Below are positions 45,813 through 55,024 of a stretch of DNA of 64,000 nucleotides, in pieces (position 1 is the first letter of the stretch; the number at the start of each line of letters is the position of its first letter). The DNA lies in contig NZ_JAPZSK010000006.1 in assembly GCF_027531815.1 (NCBI RefSeq), positions 248,001-312,000 of the forward strand, in the 5' to 3' direction. The notes under the pieces are model-generated. The model did no database searches. It worked only from the letters and a program-made list of their open reading frames with translations, and was not told where the DNA came from. The stretch comes from Gemmatimonas sp. (lineage in GTDB: Bacteria > Gemmatimonadota > Gemmatimonadetes > Gemmatimonadales > Gemmatimonadaceae). The position numbers were made by a program, and so were the translations under genes.

Positions 45813-46061
45813 TCAGCCCTCGAGCTCGCGATCCCTGGTCGCGTGGTATGCCCCCAGCGCCGAGATCATCACCAGCAGCGGCTGCTCCAGCATGAGGTAC
45901 TGCACCTTGCTCACGGGCAGCAGCAAGACGGTGCCGGCAATGAGGTACACCATGGCTTCCGTGCGCCCCGCGCGCCGGTAGGCCTGCTGCAAGCTCCATG
46001 CAAACAGGCCAACGGCGAGCCCCGCCATCATGGCCAGCACGATTCTGAACCCCACCAGCAT
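45813..46061 (-). CDS. Small membrane protein, unknown
   Basis: An 82-residue protein made of hydrophobic segments: residues about 4-25 (FRIVLAMMAGLAVGLFAWSL), 36-52 (AMVYLIAGTVLLLPVS) and 58-70 (LEQPLLVMISALG), separated by short charged turns. I do not recognise the family. It starts 14 bp after the stop of the PLP-enzyme gene on the same strand, so it is likely the distal gene of a two-gene operon. The start at ATG 46061 is the one that gives an uninterrupted membrane protein. Confidence 0.7.
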   Translation of the reverse strand: MLVGFRIVLAMMAGLAVGLFAWSLQQAYRRAGRTEAMVYLIAGTVLLLPVSKVQYLMLEQPLLVMISALGAYHATRDRELEG

Positions 46062-46075
46062 GGGCGGCGATCCCC

Positions 46076-47323
46076 TCAGGCCGCGAGTTCGGTGAGTGCC
46101 CGTACCAGCAGGTCGAGCTCCTGCGTGGTGGTGAACAGCTGCGGCGTGACGCGCACGCCGGTCACGCCGGCGCTGTCGATGGCCACGGTGAAGATGCGGT
46201 AGCGATCCTGCAGGGCGGTGGCGAGATCGCCGGGCGTCATGCCGGTGATGCCCACGTTCGCAATGGCCCCGGTCCGCGCCGGGTCGCTCGGGGTGAACAG
46301 GCGAATGCGCGGGATCGTGCGCACCCGGCTTGTCCAATACTGCTGCAACCAGCGCAGCCGCTCCTGCTTGCGCTGGATACCGATCGCCTCGTGGAAGACG
46401 ATCGCATCCTCGATCGCGAGGTCGGTCGCCACCGGGTGCGTCCCGGTGTGATTGAGCTTGCGGATGTCGGTCGCGGCAAAGCCCTCGTCGCCGTAGAGCG
46501 GCCACAGCCGCTCGACCGCGTCTGACTTCACGTACAGGATGCCGGCGCCGAGGGGGGCGCCGAGCCACTTGTGCAGGGAGGCGCCGTAGAAATCGCAGTG
46601 GAGATCGGGGATGCGGAAGTCCAGCTGCGCAAAGGTGTGGGCGCCGTCGACCATGACCGGGACGCCGCGCGCGTGGGCCATGTCGCAGATCTTGCGCACC
46701 GGCAGGATGTGGCCGGTGATGTTGATCATGTGACAGACCATGAGCAGCTTCGTGCGCGGGGTGATGGCGTTGGCATACACCTGCACCACGTCATCGTCGC
46801 TCAGCGGATCGAGCGGCACGGTGACGCGGGTGTTCACGCTTCCCCATCGCCGCGCCATGAGGGCGAAGTGGTCGAGCATGGCCCCGTAGTCGTGCACGGC
46901 CATGACCGCCTCGTCGCCGGCGCGCCAGTCGAAGCCGCTGACGACCGTGTCGAGCGATTCGGTGGTATTGCGCGTGATGATGAGGTCGTCTGGGGGGCAC
47001 CCCGCCAGTGCCGCCAGCCGCGCGCGCACACGGGACTTGTCGGCAGCCTGCACCGTGCGCATGTAGCGGCTGCTCACCGCATTCACGTCGCGGATGTGCT
47101 GCAGATAGCGTTCGAGCACCGGCTGCGACTGCATGGAGTAGTAGCCATGCTCGAGATGCACGAACGCGGTGGGCACGGCATACTTCGCCCGCAGGCCGCT
47201 CCAGAAGTCGTCGCGGCGCGCCAGGTCGGCGGGTGGCAGGGCCAGGAGCCGCTGCTGTGACGGGGACAGGGCCAGTGCGGCGGCCGCCCCGCCCAGGGTA
47301 CGAAGAAAGTCGCGCTTGTGCAT
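46076..47323 (-). CDS. Class V PLP-dependent aminotransferase / isopenicillin-N-epimerase-like enzyme, exported
   Basis: A 415-residue fold-type I PLP enzyme. It begins with a KRDFLRTLGGAAAALALS segment, a Tat-like (KR instead of RR) or Sec signal, so it is probably exported. The core shows LIITRNTTESLDTVVSGFDW, VPVMVDGAHTFAQLDFRIPD (PLP-contact aspartate) and the lysine in FYGASLHKWLGAPLGAGILY. The HTGTHPVATDLAIEDAIVF segment matches isopenicillin N epimerase and cysteine-desulfurase relatives. Substrate is unknown. It is divergent from the DUF2723 gene and followed by an 82-residue membrane protein. Confidence 0.9.
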   Translation of the reverse strand: MHKRDFLRTLGGAAAALALSPSQQRLLALPPADLARRDDFWSGLRAKYAVPTAFVHLEHGYYSMQSQPVLERYLQHIRDVNAVSSRYMRTVQAADKSRVRARLAALAGCPPDDLIITRNTTESLDTVVSGFDWRAGDEAVMAVHDYGAMLDHFALMARRWGSVNTRVTVPLDPLSDDDVVQVYANAITPRTKLLMVCHMINITGHILPVRKICDMAHARGVPVMVDGAHTFAQLDFRIPDLHCDFYGASLHKWLGAPLGAGILYVKSDAVERLWPLYGDEGFAATDIRKLNHTGTHPVATDLAIEDAIVFHEAIGIQRKQERLRWLQQYWTSRVRTIPRIRLFTPSDPARTGAIANVGITGMTPGDLATALQDRYRIFTVAIDSAGVTGVRVTPQLFTTTQELDLLVRALTELAA

Positions 47324-47551
47324 GCCCCAACGGGTCAGATGTGACGGCAACGTCCCAGCGCGGGTTGGGAGGTGCCCCGGAGCGCCGCCCCGGGAAAGTA
47401 AGCGATCAGGACCGCTGGCGTGACGGGGGCCGCCGACGGGTTGTGCCCCCTCCGCTGCGGGGCGAACTTTGGTGATTCCAGAAAATCCGCAGCACCTCGG
47501 CCGTACACCGGCGTCCCTCCGGCCGCCGGCCGCACACCCTCCGATCAGTCC

Positions 47552-49882
47552 ATGACCGTCGCAGCGACCGCTTCCGCGACCTCGACCAGCTTCGGCACCA
47601 GCCGTGCCGAAGCGGCCGAACTCGATTACCGACCGTCCTACCTCGCCGCCGCGCTCGCGGGGCTCGTGACCTTTCTGCTGTATATCGTCACGCTGGCCCC
47701 CACCACGTCGATGTGGGACACCAGCGAGTACATCGCGGCCGCCTACGTGCTCGGGCTCCCGCATCCGCCGGGCAATCCGTTTTTCGTGCTCATTGGTCGG
47801 GTGGCCAGCATCCTTCCCATCGCGCCCACCGTGGCCATGCGCATCAATGTGCTGGCGGCGCTCTCCAGCGCCGTGAGCGCGATGTTCTGGTTCCTCGTGA
47901 CCGAACGGGTGCTCGTGCAGTGGATGCCGCGTCGCTGGCAGCGCATTGTGGGCGGGTCCCTGGCCGTCCTCATCGGGGCCACCGCGTTCACCGTGTGGAA
48001 CCAGTCGGTGGTGAACGAAAAGGTCTACACCGTCTCGCTCGTGGGGCTGGCCATCATCTGCTGGCTCACCGTGCGCTGGTGCGATGATCCGGAAGGCCCC
48101 ACCGCCGACCGCGTACTCGTCCTCATCGCCTATCTGCTGGGGCTCGGCTACACCAACCACATGGCCGGCATGCTGGCGGCGCCCGCCGTGGGCGTGGCCG
48201 TGCTCATTCGCCGGCCGCAGACGGTGCTGCGCTGGAAGCTGCTGGTGGCCTGCGCCGCCGCCCTCGTCTTCGGGCTCACCCCCTTTGCCACGCAGCCCAT
48301 TCGCGCTGCGCATTTCCCCGCAATCAACGAAGGGGAACCCACGGGGTGTGTGACCGAGATCAAGCTCGATTGCACCTTCAGTGCGCTCACCTACGAGCGC
48401 TTCATGTACAACTTCAACCGCGGCCAGTACGGCAAGCCGGAGCTCGGCGAACGCCAGGCCCCCTTCGCCGCGCAGCTGGGGATGTACTGGCTGTACTTCA
48501 AGTGGCAGTGGCTGCGCGACGCGTACAACGAGAACCCGGGGCTGCAGAACGGGCTCGCCGTGTTCTACTTCATCCTCGTCATCCTCGGCGGATGGATGCA
48601 CTGGCAGAAGGACCGACGCAGCTTCTGGTTCTTCGGTCCGCTCGTCTTCACGATGACGCTGGGGCTCATCTTCTACCTGAACTTCAAGTACGGGCATTCG
48701 CAGGCGCCCGAGCTGGGGGACAGCGTGCCCCGCGAAGTGCGCGACCGTGACTACTTCTACCTCTGGAGCTTCTCGGCGCTCAGCGTGTGGGCGGCGCTGG
48801 GGCTGTTCTACCTGTGGGAAACGGTGGCCTCGCTCTTTGGCGCCGACGAGGTGCGGTTGGGCAAGCAGACGGTTACCGAACCGCGCACCCGCAGTTTCCT
48901 GCTCGCGTCGCCGCTTTTGGCCGTGGCGTTCATCCCGCTCGTCGGCAACTGGACGCAGGCCTCGCGCGCCGGGCAGACCGACACCACCGACTTCGCCCGC
49001 GACCTGCTCAACTCCGTCGAGCCGTACGGCATTCTCATCACGGTGGGCGACAACGACACCTTCCCGCTCTGGTATGCGCAGGAGGTGGAAGGGATCCGTC
49101 GCGACGTGATCGTGGCGAACACGTCGCTGCTCAACACCGACTGGTACGTGCGCCAGCTGCTGCGCCGTCCCGCCTTTGACTACGACGAGGCCAAGGGACC
49201 GGCCCTCTACAAGGGCGGCAACTGGAAGAAGCCCTCGGGGCCGCCGGTGAAGATGACCTTCGACGAGGCCGACGCGCTGCCGCTGGCGATCGCGACCCCG
49301 GAGAACGCCGCCTTCCAGAAGGACGACATCATTGCCCAGCCGCGCCTGCCGCAGATCATGAAGGCCGACCAGATGGTGTACTTCATGCTGCGCGACGCCT
49401 TCCCCGATCGTGGCATGTTCTTCAGCCGCACGGCCGGCGGCTACCCGTACGAGCTGGGGCTCGAGCGGTATGTCGTGACCCAGGGCATGGTCAAGAAGCT
49501 GATGCCGAAGCCCGTCACCCCCAGCGACGACATCGTGCTTATTCCCGGCGAAGGCGCCATGGATGTGACACGATCGATGGCGCTCTGGAAGGATGTCTTC
49601 ACCGCCACCAAGTCGCTTGCCGCCCGCAACGGCTGGGTGGACGACGCGTCGGTCGGCATCCCCGACCTGTACGTGATCAGCGGCATCACGCTGGCTGAGG
49701 CGTTGGCGCAAACCGGCCGCACGGAAGAGTCGCGCACGGTCTACGACCAATCGAAGCAGATCGCCACGGCCATGCGACGGGCGCAGATCTTCGGCTTCGA
49801 CCGGCAGCCCACCCTCCCCATTGCCCCGGGAGCCGACACCGCGGCGCAACCGCTGTTGTTGCCGCCGGCCGACAGCAAGTAG
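47552..49882 (+). CDS. DUF2723 polytopic membrane protein (mannosyltransferase-like)
   Basis: A 776-residue integral membrane protein. The N-terminal region carries the DUF2723 signature TLAPTTSMWDTSEYIAAAYV followed by LGLPHPPGNPFFVLIGRVAS, matching the WDsgEfia...HPPGaPl motif of protein O-mannosyltransferase-like GT families. At least ten hydrophobic segments follow, up to about residue 450, then a soluble C-terminal region of about 300 residues (with TVGDNDTFPLWYAQEVEGIR). The acidic DTSE residues would be catalytic in the GT-C superfamily. The family may glycosylate exported proteins or lipids in Bacteroidota-like bacteria. The start ATG at 47552 is preceded by a 228-bp divergent gap. 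Confidence 0.92.
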   Translation: MTVAATASATSTSFGTSRAEAAELDYRPSYLAAALAGLVTFLLYIVTLAPTTSMWDTSEYIAAAYVLGLPHPPGNPFFVLIGRVASILPIAPTVAMRINVLAALSSAVSAMFWFLVTERVLVQWMPRRWQRIVGGSLAVLIGATAFTVWNQSVVNEKVYTVSLVGLAIICWLTVRWCDDPEGPTADRVLVLIAYLLGLGYTNHMAGMLAAPAVGVAVLIRRPQTVLRWKLLVACAAALVFGLTPFATQPIRAAHFPAINEGEPTGCVTEIKLDCTFSALTYERFMYNFNRGQYGKPELGERQAPFAAQLGMYWLYFKWQWLRDAYNENPGLQNGLAVFYFILVILGGWMHWQKDRRSFWFFGPLVFTMTLGLIFYLNFKYGHSQAPELGDSVPREVRDRDYFYLWSFSALSVWAALGLFYLWETVASLFGADEVRLGKQTVTEPRTRSFLLASPLLAVAFIPLVGNWTQASRAGQTDTTDFARDLLNSVEPYGILITVGDNDTFPLWYAQEVEGIRRDVIVANTSLLNTDWYVRQLLRRPAFDYDEAKGPALYKGGNWKKPSGPPVKMTFDEADALPLAIATPENAAFQKDDIIAQPRLPQIMKADQMVYFMLRDAFPDRGMFFSRTAGGYPYELGLERYVVTQGMVKKLMPKPVTPSDDIVLIPGEGAMDVTRSMALWKDVFTATKSLAARNGWVDDASVGIPDLYVISGITLAEALAQTGRTEESRTVYDQSKQIATAMRRAQIFGFDRQPTLPIAPGADTAAQPLLLPPADSK

Positions 49883-49934
49883 CCAGAAGGCCATCGCCTC
49901 GAAACACAGAAACGGCTGAAGCGTTCATGAGGGC

Positions 49935-52232
49935 ATGAGCTGGTCTGCCCTGCTGTTCCTGCTGGCCATGGGTCAGCCACCGGCCGCGCGCCCCGATTCC
50001 ATCGGCGAGGTGCGCGGCCGGGTCATTGACGCCGAGAGCCGCGCCCCGGTGGCGGCCGCCACCGTGGTCGTGCGCGGCACCCGGATCGGGACGCTCACCG
50101 GCGATGATGGGCGCTATGTGCTGCCGGGCGTTCCGGCCGGACGGCCCACGCTGGTCGTCTCCCGCGTAGGATACACGCCGGCCACGCGTGAGGTCACCGT
50201 GGCCATCGGCGAACGTACCACGCTGGACGTGGTGCTCACCCCCGGCGGTACGCAGCTGACCACGGTGCGCGTCGCGGCCGAGGCCACCGAACGGGAGCAG
50301 TTCCGCCTGTCGGCCGCGCCGGGGGTGATGACCGTGCGCGGGGAAACGCTCAAGCGGGTCCCGGTCATTGGTGAGCCCGACGTGCTGCGCGTCGTGCAAC
50401 TGCTCCCCGGGGTCGTGGCCACCAACGACTTCACCGCGGGCTACAACGTGCGCGGCGGTGAAAGCGACCAGAATCTGGTGCTGCTCGACGGCTTCCCCAT
50501 CTACAACCCGTTTCACCTGGGTGGCCTATTCGGCACGTTCATCGACGAAACGGTGGGCGAGTTCGAGCTCATGCCCGGCGGGTTTCCGGCGCGCTACGGC
50601 ACGCGGCTCTCCAGTGTGCTCAACGTGGTGCCCAAGGCCGAGGCGCGCAGCGGCGTGCACGGCGCGGTGGGGGTCTCGCTGCTGGCCACCACCCTCTCGC
50701 TGGGTGGCACCGTGCGGGGCACCACCAGCTGGAACGTGGCCGCCCGGCGTACCTACGCCGACCGCTTCGTGTCGCTGTTCACCGACAACCAGTTGCCGTA
50801 CTGGTTCACGGATGTGCAGAGCCACATCCGGCATCGCTTCAGCAATGGTGGCACGCTGTCGGCCACGGCGTATTGGGGAAGCGATGTGATCGATGCGTCG
50901 CTCGCGATCTTCGGTGATTCAACCTCGGCCGGCGGTGGGCGGCTCGCCTTCGACTGGGGCAATTCGCTGCTCGGCGTGGCGTACGAGCAACCGCTGGGGG
51001 CACGCGGTACCCGCTGGCTTGGCGCCGACTCGGCGCGTGTCATGCAGCGTCTGTCGAGCACCGGCTTCGGCACGACGCTCGATCTGGGCAACGGCTCCCT
51101 GCGCTTCGACAACTCCCTTGCCGACCGGCGCGCGTGGGGTGAGGTGGCCCGGTGGCGCGGACGGCACGAGACCCTCGCCGGCTACGAGTGGTCGAGCTAT
51201 CAGCTGGGCTTCGCCGCCACGGCGAGCGCCGCCGGCTCCGACGCCATTCTCGACGTGAACAACGGTCCGACGGCGGCGAGCGTGTATGTGGATCACACCG
51301 TGCGCGGCAGCCGTGTGCTGGCGCGGGTGGGGCTGCGCGGCGAGACCGTGACCGGCACCGGGTGGCAAGGGGTGTCGCCGCGGGCCTCGGTCAAGTGGTT
51401 TGCCTCCCGCGACCTCGCGTTCACCGTGAGCGGCGGGCGCACCACGCAGTGGACGCCGGCGCTGCGCAACGAGCAGGCGCCAGTGCGGGTGTTCGACTTC
51501 TGGCTCGTGGCCAACCGCTCCACCCCGGTGGCGTCCGCGTGGCAGGGCATCGTGGGTGGTGAGCGCTGGTTCGGCGCGTCGCGCTTCGTGCGGCTCGAGA
51601 CGTGGCTCAAGGATTACGACCGCCTGCCCGTTTCCAACCTCTTCAACGATCCGGACGTGCAGGGTGACGAGTTCGTCGAAACCGAGGGGCGCTCCTACGG
51701 CGTCGACCTGCTGGTGCGACAGCTCGAATCACAGAAGCTGTCGGGGTGGCTGGCCTACTCGTACGGCGTGAGCTGGCGCGATGGTCCGGAGGGGCGCTTC
51801 GCCCCCGTGCAGGATCGTCGGCACAACCTGAACGTGGTGACCTCGTACCGTCCGGGGGGGCGCTTCGGGTACGGAGCACGACTGGGGCTGGGCACCGGCA
51901 CCCCCTTCACCGATGTCGTGGGACAGCTGGTGCGGCGTCGCTACGACCCGCTGTCCAACAGCTTCGCCACGCAGAATACCCCGGTGTCGCGCGAGCCCAT
52001 TGGCGGCCGTCGCAACGGCGCCCGCTTTCCACTGGTGCAGCGCCTGGACCTGAGCGTGACGCTCACCCGCCCGGGAAAGCGCACGTGGGCCCCCTACCTG
52101 TCGCTCGTGAACGCCTACAATGCGCGCAACGTGTTCACCTACATCTTCGACTATACCGCCAATCCGCCCACGCGCACGGCGTTCACCCAGTTCCCGCTGC
52201 TGCCCACCGTGGGCGTCACGGTGACCTGGTGA
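49935..52232 (+). CDS. TonB-dependent outer-membrane receptor
   Basis: A 765-residue receptor: signal peptide, then a carboxypeptidase-regulatory-like domain (GRVIDAESRAPVAAATVVVR with GDDGRYVLPGVPAGRPTLVV), the plug (VRGETLKRVPVIGEPDVLRV, then YNVRGGESDQNLVLLDGFPI and YNPFHLGGLFGTFIDETVGE), and a beta-barrel ending LPTVGVTVTW with a terminal aromatic. This is a Bacteroidota-type (SusC-like but short) receptor. Its stop shares a base with the start of the next gene, a lipoprotein, so the two form a receptor/lipoprotein pair. Ligand unknown. Confidence 0.94.
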   Translation: MSWSALLFLLAMGQPPAARPDSIGEVRGRVIDAESRAPVAAATVVVRGTRIGTLTGDDGRYVLPGVPAGRPTLVVSRVGYTPATREVTVAIGERTTLDVVLTPGGTQLTTVRVAAEATEREQFRLSAAPGVMTVRGETLKRVPVIGEPDVLRVVQLLPGVVATNDFTAGYNVRGGESDQNLVLLDGFPIYNPFHLGGLFGTFIDETVGEFELMPGGFPARYGTRLSSVLNVVPKAEARSGVHGAVGVSLLATTLSLGGTVRGTTSWNVAARRTYADRFVSLFTDNQLPYWFTDVQSHIRHRFSNGGTLSATAYWGSDVIDASLAIFGDSTSAGGGRLAFDWGNSLLGVAYEQPLGARGTRWLGADSARVMQRLSSTGFGTTLDLGNGSLRFDNSLADRRAWGEVARWRGRHETLAGYEWSSYQLGFAATASAAGSDAILDVNNGPTAASVYVDHTVRGSRVLARVGLRGETVTGTGWQGVSPRASVKWFASRDLAFTVSGGRTTQWTPALRNEQAPVRVFDFWLVANRSTPVASAWQGIVGGERWFGASRFVRLETWLKDYDRLPVSNLFNDPDVQGDEFVETEGRSYGVDLLVRQLESQKLSGWLAYSYGVSWRDGPEGRFAPVQDRRHNLNVVTSYRPGGRFGYGARLGLGTGTPFTDVVGQLVRRRYDPLSNSFATQNTPVSREPIGGRRNGARFPLVQRLDLSVTLTRPGKRTWAPYLSLVNAYNARNVFTYIFDYTANPPTRTAFTQFPLLPTVGVTVTW

Positions 52233-53419
52233 TGCGTCCGTTTCCCGACATGCACAGCGGCCGCCGCGCGCTGGTGGCCGCGCGGACGATGGGGCTGGCG
52301 CTGGCGCTGGCAGCCTGCGAGTTCGACAAGGTGAGTGTGGCTCCGCCCGCCCCGCTGGTGGTGGTGCACGCGGTGCTCAACGCCGACGCCGCGGAACAGG
52401 TGATCCTCGTGGAGGCATCGCTTACCGGGCGCGTGGGAATCAACGACAGCCGCGATTTCAACCCGCTCGATCCCATTCGCACCGCGGGCGGCGAACCCAT
52501 TGCCGGCGCCGATGTGCGGCTGCTCGCCGGCGCCGACACCGTGGGCGTGCGCGCCACCGAGAGCCGCATAGGCACGCGCGGCACCGGCCGCTACGCGATT
52601 CCCCGCAGTGCCCTCGCGGTTACGCCCGGGCAGCGATACCGACTGCGCGTGCGCACCAGCGACGGCCGTGTCGTGACGGGAGAAACACTCGTACCGGGTG
52701 CGCCTCCGGGGTGGGTGGCCGGCGCGCTGCCGGTGCAACGTGCGTCGTTCGTGCGCGACACCGACACCCTGCGGCTCACCTGGCCCGCGGTGACCGGTGC
52801 GCGCACCTATGCCGTTCGCGTCGAAACGCCGTATGGTCCGTGGGCGCTCTTTTCCGACAGCACGCGCTTTTCTCTGACCGGTACCCTGCGGAACTTCCTC
52901 GCGGACGGGCTCCCCAACGTCTGGTTCCCCGGCTTTCGCCAGATTGCCACCGTCGTGGCGGTCGATCGCAACTTCTACGACTACAATCGCTCCGGGAACG
53001 ACCCGTTCGGCGGTACGGGGCTCATCAGCAGCGTGCAGGGTGGCCTTGGCCTCTTCGGCAGTCTCGTCGAACTGCGGCGGCAGGAGGTGACCGTCACGCA
53101 GCGCGATCGCGCCCCGCTCGACGCGGCATGGACCGGCACGAGTACCACGGGCGCCACGGTGGTCGTCGACCTGTGGGCCGAAGATCCCGGGCCGCGATTC
53201 TCTGCGGTCAGCGGGCGCGTGCGGGCGCCGGAGCAGTTCGCCGTGGGCACGCTCGGCGGCGACGGGACGCTGCGCCTGGCCACGCTGCGCAGCACGTCGG
53301 GGGCGGACACGGCGGGGCTGTTCACCGGACGCCTGCAGGGCGACTCGATCACGGGCAGCTGGTCGACGCGGTTCGACAGCAGCGGCCCCCGCCTGTTCCG
53401 ACGCTCACGCCGACCATAG
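52232..53419 (+). CDS. DUF4249-like lipoprotein, receptor partner
   Basis: A 395-residue lipoprotein with a signal ending LALAACEF. The body is beta-rich (PAPLVVVHAVLNADAAEQVI, VEASLTGRVGINDSRDFNPL, YAIPRSALAVTPGQRYRLRV), resembling DUF4249 proteins of Bacteroidota, which are encoded next to TonB receptors. The ATG (52232) shares one base with the receptor stop (TGATG). It probably works with the receptor as a surface lipoprotein. The family assignment is by pattern only and less sure than the pairing. A strong terminator follows. Confidence 0.72.
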   Translation: MRPFPDMHSGRRALVAARTMGLALALAACEFDKVSVAPPAPLVVVHAVLNADAAEQVILVEASLTGRVGINDSRDFNPLDPIRTAGGEPIAGADVRLLAGADTVGVRATESRIGTRGTGRYAIPRSALAVTPGQRYRLRVRTSDGRVVTGETLVPGAPPGWVAGALPVQRASFVRDTDTLRLTWPAVTGARTYAVRVETPYGPWALFSDSTRFSLTGTLRNFLADGLPNVWFPGFRQIATVVAVDRNFYDYNRSGNDPFGGTGLISSVQGGLGLFGSLVELRRQEVTVTQRDRAPLDAAWTGTSTTGATVVVDLWAEDPGPRFSAVSGRVRAPEQFAVGTLGGDGTLRLATLRSTSGADTAGLFTGRLQGDSITGSWSTRFDSSGPRLFRRSRRP

Positions 53420-53454
53420 CGAGAAGGGCGACGTCCGGCGCCATGGTCCGTTCC

Positions 53455-53495
53455 AACGACCGGGAGGTACATTCCCGTGTCCCGGTCGTTTTTCC
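53455..53495 (+). terminator. Rho-independent terminator
   Basis: AACGACCGGGA (53455-53465) pairs perfectly with TCCCGGTCGTT (53480-53490), a 14-nt loop, then TTTCC. It ends the receptor/lipoprotein operon and lies 20 bp before the amidohydrolase start. Confidence 0.88.
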
Positions 53496-53514
53496 TACCG
53501 ACGGAGTTTCCGGC

Positions 53515-54720
53515 ATGTTCGTGTCCCGCGTTGCCCGCCCGATGGCTGCCCTCGCTCTCCTTACCCTGCCCGGCGTGGCCATGGCGCAGGGGTTCCGCGG
53601 CGGCACACAGATCAAGCCGGGCGAGGAGTGCCCCCCGGGCACCACCGAGATCCGCCCGCGTAGCTGCCTGGCCCCTGAGGGAGCCGTGCCGAGCATCGTG
53701 GACTATCGGCCCAAGAGCACGCTCAAGGTGCCAGCAACGATGCGCATGAAGGCCAAGTTTCCCGTCGTGGATTTCCACGGGCATCCGTCCGGACAGCTGG
53801 GGAGCGTGGACGCCATCGAGCGCATGGGCAAGCAGCTCGACTCGATCGGCGTGCGCCTCATGCTTGTGGCCAACAACGTGAGCGGCGAGGCGCTCACCCG
53901 CGGCATCGCCATCGTGAACAGCACGCCCACCATGAAAGATCGCGTGCGCTTCCTCACCGGTATCAGCTTCGCCGGTGTGGGGACCCCTGGCTGGGCGGAG
54001 AAGACGGTGGCCCAGATGGAAGCCGACAAAAAGGCGGGGGCCGTGGGCATTGGCGAGGTGGGCAAGGGCTTCGGCCTGTCCACGCGCAAGGCCGATGGCT
54101 CGCGCCTCAAGCTGAACGATCCCGAGCTCAAGCCGGTGTGGGCCGCGGCAGCCCGCCTCAAGCTCCCGGTGTTCATCCATACGGCCGACCCGCAGGAGTT
54201 CTTCCGCCCCGTCGACTACACCAACGAACGGTGGCTCGAACAGTCCCTCTTCCCGGAGCGGCGGTACCCGCAGGATCGGTATCCGAGCTTCGAGCAGCTC
54301 ATGGCCGAACGGGACAGTCTCTTCAAGGCCAATCCGCAAACCACATTCGTGGCGGCGCATCTGGGATGGCACGCCAACGATCTGGGCCGACTGGGGCGCA
54401 TGTTCGACGAGATGCCGAACGTGCTGGGGGAGATGGGGGCAGTGCTCTACGACATTGGCCGGCAGCCGCGCGCCGCCCACGATTTCTTCGTGAAGTATCA
54501 GGACCGCATTCTCTTCGGCAAGGACAGTTACCAGCCGGAGGAGTATCCGTACTACTGGCGCGTGCTCGAAACACGCGACGACTACTTCGACTACTACCGC
54601 GACTACCACGCGTTCTGGAAGCTGTACGGCATCGACCTGCCCGATGTGGTGCTGAAGAAGGTGTACTACCAGAACGCGCTCCGCATCACGGGCATCCCCA
54701 CCACGGGCTGGCCGAAGTAA
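53515..54720 (+). CDS. Exported amidohydrolase (TIM-barrel metal-dependent hydrolase)
   Basis: A 401-residue protein with a signal peptide (ending GVAMAQ), a Cys-containing exported spacer, then an amidohydrolase_2-type barrel. Metal ligands are readable: DFHGHPSG (HxH at the first strand), VFIHTADPQEFFRPVDYTNE, FVAAHLGWHANDLGR, and ILFGKDSYQPEEYPYYWRVL for the aspartate. The ligand set resembles ACMSD-like decarboxylases and related hydrolases; substrate unknown. It follows a strong terminator and so should have its own promoter. Downstream is the riboswitch-like leader region. Confidence 0.87.
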   Translation: MFVSRVARPMAALALLTLPGVAMAQGFRGGTQIKPGEECPPGTTEIRPRSCLAPEGAVPSIVDYRPKSTLKVPATMRMKAKFPVVDFHGHPSGQLGSVDAIERMGKQLDSIGVRLMLVANNVSGEALTRGIAIVNSTPTMKDRVRFLTGISFAGVGTPGWAEKTVAQMEADKKAGAVGIGEVGKGFGLSTRKADGSRLKLNDPELKPVWAAAARLKLPVFIHTADPQEFFRPVDYTNERWLEQSLFPERRYPQDRYPSFEQLMAERDSLFKANPQTTFVAAHLGWHANDLGRLGRMFDEMPNVLGEMGAVLYDIGRQPRAAHDFFVKYQDRILFGKDSYQPEEYPYYWRVLETRDDYFDYYRDYHAFWKLYGIDLPDVVLKKVYYQNALRITGIPTTGWPK

Positions 54721-54726
54721 GCGTCC

Positions 54727-54749
54727 ATGCATTCGCCGGTTGAATGCAT
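54727..54749. terminator. Small hairpin after the amidohydrolase
   Basis: ATGCATTC (54727-54734) and GAATGCAT (54742-54749) pair over 8 bp with a 7-nt loop, six bases after the stop. No T-run is present. It may end the amidohydrolase transcript. Confidence 0.45.
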
Positions 54750-54835
54750 CGGGTCCGAAAATTCGAATCGTGTACCTATTGTTGCCCTCATGGCGGCGCC
54801 CTAACGTGATGGGGTGATCGCTCTCGCGATCGCAT

Positions 54836-54997
54836 CCTGGTTGGGGAGTAGCCGCCCGTGCCGGACACGGGAGCGGTCGACCGTCATCACGAGACGCGAG
54901 TCTCCGGTCGGCCGCGTGCGGAAGCATCCGCATTGCGCGAGACCACCGCACACTCTGTGTCGTGCGGTGTCGCGCTGCCCCTGGCGAGTCCACCGCA
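54836..54997 (+). ncRNA. Candidate yybP-ykoY manganese riboswitch
   Basis: The leader of the 156-residue gene contains the two conserved strands of the yybP-ykoY (manganese) riboswitch. GGGGAGTAG (54843-54851) begins it, and CCTGGCGAGTCCACC (about 54980-54994), matching the family's GGCGAGACC end, closes it. Between them lie a hairpin (CCGCCCGTG paired with CACGGGAGCGG) and the internal element CGTCATCA, followed by GAGAC GCGA GTCTC inside a GACCG/CGGTC stem. This is the arrangement seen in the structurally solved examples. An additional long hairpin (ACCGCAC with GTGCGGT) precedes the closing strand. The call rests on motif order and pairing by eye; a covariance search would settle it. Confidence 0.72.
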
Positions 54998-55006
54998 CGG
55001 CACCGC

Positions 55007-55018
55007 CCCCTGGAGGGG
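55007..55018 (+). promoter_or_regulatory. Hairpin covering the ribosome site of the 156-aa gene
   Basis: CCCC (55007-55010) can pair with GGGG (55015-55018), with loop TGGA, hiding part of the GGAGGGG ribosome site six bases before ATG 55025. It sits right after the candidate riboswitch and would make a natural expression platform. Confidence 0.45.
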
Positions 55019-55024
55019 ATGCCG

